Shown here: in pieces, positions 6,984 to 8,963 of the stretch
How positions within the stretch are numbered: the stretch's first letter is position 1
How the letters are laid out: every line of letters begins with the position of its first letter
Source: Firmicutes bacterium UBA3871
GTDB lineage: Bacteria; Bacillota; Clostridia; Peptostreptococcales; Anaerovoracaceae
Direction: 5' to 3'
Length of the DNA: 8,963 bases
Assembly: GCA_002392265.1 (NCBI GenBank)
Contig: DGGP01000147.1
Coordinates: 1 to 8,963, forward strand
Made by a program: the position numbers and the translations under genes
Notes under the pieces: generated by a model
Database searches by the model: none
What the model was told of the DNA's origin: nothing
Seen by the model: the letters and a program-made list of their open reading frames with translations, nothing else

Positions 6984-7010
6984 AAAGGTCGCAAAAGCGG
7001 CCTTTTTGTT
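6984..7010 (+). terminator. Intrinsic terminator after the coiled-coil gene
   Basis: A 9-bp stem (AAAGGTCGC / GCGGCCTTT, with one G-U pair) and AAAA loop is followed by TTTTTGTTT. It starts 20 nt after the stop codon and closes the coaD transcription unit. Confidence 0.87.
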
Positions 7011-7054
7011 TATGTATTTGAAGTTAAAAGGGATTATTTTATAGGTGCCGTAAA

Positions 7055-8293
7055 ATGACAGACATAAAGATAAATGCGACGGGTGTGATTGCGGAATTCA
7101 ACCCTTTCCACAACGGGCATAAATATCTGGTAGCCAAAACCAAGGAGGAAACGGGAGATGCACCGGTAGTTGCCGTTATGAGCGGTAGCTTTACCCAGCG
7201 CGGTGAGATTGCTGTTTCGGATAAATATTCGAGGACAAAAATGGCTCTGCTTTCGGGAGTGGATCTCGTGGTTGAGCTTCCGACCATGTTCATAACCGCA
7301 GGCGCCGAAAGCTTTGCGGCAGGCGCAGTGTCGATAATAAAAGCTATGGGACTAAAGAATATCGCCTTTGGCAGTGAAAGCGGAGAGCTCGATAAAATGC
7401 GTACTCATGCAAAGATGCTTGCAGAGGAGCCGCCTGAGTTTAAAGAGGCGCTGAAGAGAGGACTGAAGGAAGGCCTTTCTTTTGCCAAGGCCAGAAGCCT
7501 TGCTTGCGGTATTAATAAAAAGCAGGGTTCAAATGATATTCTTGCAACCGAATATTTGAAGCAGATGATTATTCAGGGTGCGGATATCGAGCCTGTCTGC
7601 ATAAACAGAATGGGTGGAGAGCATAGGGACGGCCGCGTTCCCAATATTGGAGAGTATGCCTCCGCTACAGCTATACGCAAAAATATTGAATTGATGATAG
7701 AGCCTGATAACCCTAAGCTTTCAAGGTTTGTCCCTGCCGAAACAAGAACTGTTTTTGAAGAGATTGCCCCTAGTTTTAAGCCTGAACTTAACGACTGCTA
7801 TACTGCACTTCGCATAAAGCTGCTTACCATGTCCGAAGAAGAGCTTGAGGGCATGCTCGGAGCAGGAGAGGGAGTTACGAATAAACTCAGGGCGGAGCTC
7901 AGAAATGCTTTCATAGTGGATATGCTCACGGAAAGAGTATTATCAAAAAGATATACGGAAAGCCGGATAAACAGGCTGTATTTGAACATTCTCATGAGCC
8001 TGAAAAAAAGTGACTACAGAGAGCTGGCAGATGCTTATTTATCGGGCGAAAGCAGATATGCGAGAGTTTTGGGCTTTACAAAGAGAGGGGCAGAGATATT
8101 GCGCAGAATCAAAGATGAAAGGGCCCACGAAATCCGTATCATCACAAATATCAACAAAGAGGCTGAGCTGCTTGATGAAAGGGCGCTCAGAATCCTGTAT
8201 TACGACATTTTGTCAAATGACATTCTGAACATGACAACAGGTAGAATGTTGGATGAATGCTCCGATTATGTCAGGAAGCCGATAATAGTATAA
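7055..8293 (+). CDS. tmcAL: tRNA(Met) cytidine acetate ligase TmcAL (YlbM)
   Basis: TmcAL makes N4-acetylcytidine at the wobble base (C34) of elongator tRNA-Met. It activates free acetate with ATP to acetyl-AMP, unlike the acetyl-CoA-using TmcA of E. coli. The 412 residues match the roughly 400-residue family. Visible are G10-V-I-A-E-F-N-P-F-H19-N-G-H22 with the nucleotidyltransferase HxGH motif, M42-S-G-S-F-T-Q-R-G, the V-E-L-P block at 73-76, S159-N-D-I-L-A-T-E-Y-L-K, and S-A-T-A-I-R-K-N in the middle. The ATG is preceded by AGGTG at 7 nt, a moderate ribosome site. The upstream terminator implies its own promoter, but none is clear in the 45 bases between. No terminator separates it from ackA, so some read-through is possible. 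TmcAL and AckA both handle acetate and ATP. Confidence 0.95.
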   Translation: MTDIKINATGVIAEFNPFHNGHKYLVAKTKEETGDAPVVAVMSGSFTQRGEIAVSDKYSRTKMALLSGVDLVVELPTMFITAGAESFAAGAVSIIKAMGLKNIAFGSESGELDKMRTHAKMLAEEPPEFKEALKRGLKEGLSFAKARSLACGINKKQGSNDILATEYLKQMIIQGADIEPVCINRMGGEHRDGRVPNIGEYASATAIRKNIELMIEPDNPKLSRFVPAETRTVFEEIAPSFKPELNDCYTALRIKLLTMSEEELEGMLGAGEGVTNKLRAELRNAFIVDMLTERVLSKRYTESRINRLYLNILMSLKKSDYRELADAYLSGESRYARVLGFTKRGAEILRRIKDERAHEIRIITNINKEAELLDERALRILYYDILSNDILNMTTGRMLDECSDYVRKPIIV

Positions 8294-8297
8294 GCTC

Positions 8298-8326
8298 TTG
8301 ATTTTTTAGTCATGCTTAGGTACAAT
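8298..8326 (+). promoter_or_regulatory. Predicted promoter of ackA
   Basis: TTGATT at 8298-8303 and TACAAT at 8321-8326 are 17 nt apart, in the gap after tmcAL. Transcription would start near 8333 and give an AT-rich leader of about 80 nt. The match is good but not extended; activity is inferred. Confidence 0.6.
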
Positions 8327-8354
8327 TATAAGGTCGGGGTTTGGTTTTAAGTTA

Positions 8355-8372
8355 TTAATCAATTTAATCAAT
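8355..8372 (+). repeat. Perfect 9-bp tandem repeat in the ackA leader
   Basis: TTAATCAAT occurs twice head to tail, directly upstream of a second -10-like TATACAAT (8372-8379). The same bases also form ATTAA-N5-TTAAT (8354-8368). It lies about 20-40 nt downstream of the predicted transcript start, where a bound repressor could block elongation. It does not match cre or Rex consensus sites. Chance is possible in such AT-rich DNA. Confidence 0.5.
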
Positions 8373-8413
8373 ATACAATTTTTTATTCAAAACAAGTATG
8401 GAGGAATATCATA

Positions 8414-8963
8414 ATGAAAGTATTAGTTATTAACTGCGGCAGCTCCTCATTAAAGTATCAGGTTCTCGATATGACAAATGAGGCTCTTCTCTGCAAAGGT
8501 TTAGTAGAAAGAATCGGCATTGAAGGTTCCGTTATCACACACGAAAAGATCGGAATGGACAAGTTCAAGCTCGAAACTCCGATGAAGAACCATAAAGAAG
8601 CTATCGGTCATGTAATCGATGCACTGCTCGATGCGGACCACGGCGTTATCAAGTCAATGGACGAAATCGGCGCTGTAGGTCACAGAGTAGCACACGCAGG
8701 AGAATATTACAACAAGTCCGTACTCCTGACACCAAAGGACATCGAAAACCTCGAAAAATGTATTCCGCTGGCACCTCTTCACAACCCTGCAAACCTCACA
8801 GGCGTTGCAGCTTGCCAGGAATTGATGCCGGGAACCCCTATGGTAGGTGTTTTCGATACAGCATTCCATCAGACCATGCCTGCTGAAAGCTATATTTATG
8901 CAATCCCTTATGAATACTATGAAAAGTACGGCGTTCGCAGATACGGCTTCCACGGAACATCCC
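8414..8963 (+). CDS. ackA: Acetate kinase, 3'-truncated by window edge
   Basis: AckA interconverts acetyl phosphate + ADP and acetate + ATP, the ATP-yielding last step of acetate fermentation. The 183 visible codons (family about 400) carry the N-terminal half. Counting from the ATG, N7, S10, S12 and K14 in N-C-G-S-S-S-L-K, R91, H123 (P-L-H-N-P), D148 (F-D-T-A-F-H-Q) and H180 (F-H-G-T) fall at the same numbers as the key residues of the Methanosarcina enzyme, which supports the start. One family-typical H-G-G-E motif reads H94-A-G-E97 here. GGAGGA lies 8 nt before the ATG. The frame is open to the window end. Lysine AAG is favoured by eye, which suggests strong expression. No pta gene is visible on the left side; what follows is outside the window. 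Confidence 0.97.
   Translation, partial: MKVLVINCGSSSLKYQVLDMTNEALLCKGLVERIGIEGSVITHEKIGMDKFKLETPMKNHKEAIGHVIDALLDADHGVIKSMDEIGAVGHRVAHAGEYYNKSVLLTPKDIENLEKCIPLAPLHNPANLTGVAACQELMPGTPMVGVFDTAFHQTMPAESYIYAIPYEYYEKYGVRRYGFHGTS

Noticed and set aside
7018..7045. Promoter for tmcAL (TTGAAG, 16 nt, TATAGG)
   Set aside because: The -10 match is poor, spacing is short, and the box would overlap the ribosome site AGGTG. A promoter is expected after the terminator but this one is not convincing.
8291..8318. TAAGC...GCTTA inverted repeat after tmcAL as a terminator
   Set aside because: Only 5 bp with an 18-base loop and no following T run; it overlaps the better-supported ackA promoter.
8333..8413. 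Riboswitch or T-box in the ackA leader
   Set aside because: The leader is short and very AT-rich, with no stable stem, no T-box sequence and no terminator/antiterminator pair visible.

Overview
The window is a stretch of ordinary bacterial chromosome in which every gene runs left to right. Gene content and order point to a strictly or mostly anaerobic low-to-mid GC Firmicute of the class Clostridia. The signs are a class III (oxygen-sensitive) ribonucleotide reductase pair, a zinc-type L28, an Asp23/Gls24 protein directly before recG, and an rsmD-coaD-...-tmcAL-ackA series that matches the Bacillus ylbH-ylbI-...-ylbM neighbourhood. I cannot place it below class with confidence. No mobile element, CRISPR array, tRNA or rRNA is visible, and nothing suggests recent horizontal transfer.

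Layout. (1) 1-2511: nrdD, cut by the left edge, then nrdG, together making dNTPs without oxygen. (2) 2512-2850: a strong extended -10 promoter, a short palindrome at the predicted transcript start, monocistronic rpmB (L28) and a clean intrinsic terminator. (3) 2838-5893: an Asp23-family gene, recG and rsmD, with gaps of 3 and 31 nt. They are apparently read from a promoter whose -35 box lies inside the rpmB terminator hairpin. (4) 5890-7010: a second promoter overlapping the rsmD stop codon, coaD, a conserved 174-residue coiled-coil protein of unknown function, and a second intrinsic terminator. (5) 7055-8293: tmcAL, the tRNA-Met acetylation enzyme that uses free acetate. (6) 8294-8963: a promoter and AT-rich leader with a perfect 9-bp tandem repeat, then the first 183 codons of ackA, cut by the right edge.

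Most genes are housekeeping: dNTP synthesis, translation (L28, 16S m2G966, tRNA ac4C), DNA repair, CoA synthesis and acetate/ATP metabolism. There is an acetyl/CoA theme on the right side: coaD makes a CoA precursor, TmcAL consumes acetate and ATP, and AckA interconverts acetate and acetyl phosphate. The points most worth a second look are the promoter nested in a terminator, the absence of fakA (DAK family) between the Asp23 gene and recG, the uncharacterised coiled-coil gene between coaD and tmcAL, and the leader elements of rpmB and ackA. I did not find a convincing new multi-gene system here.
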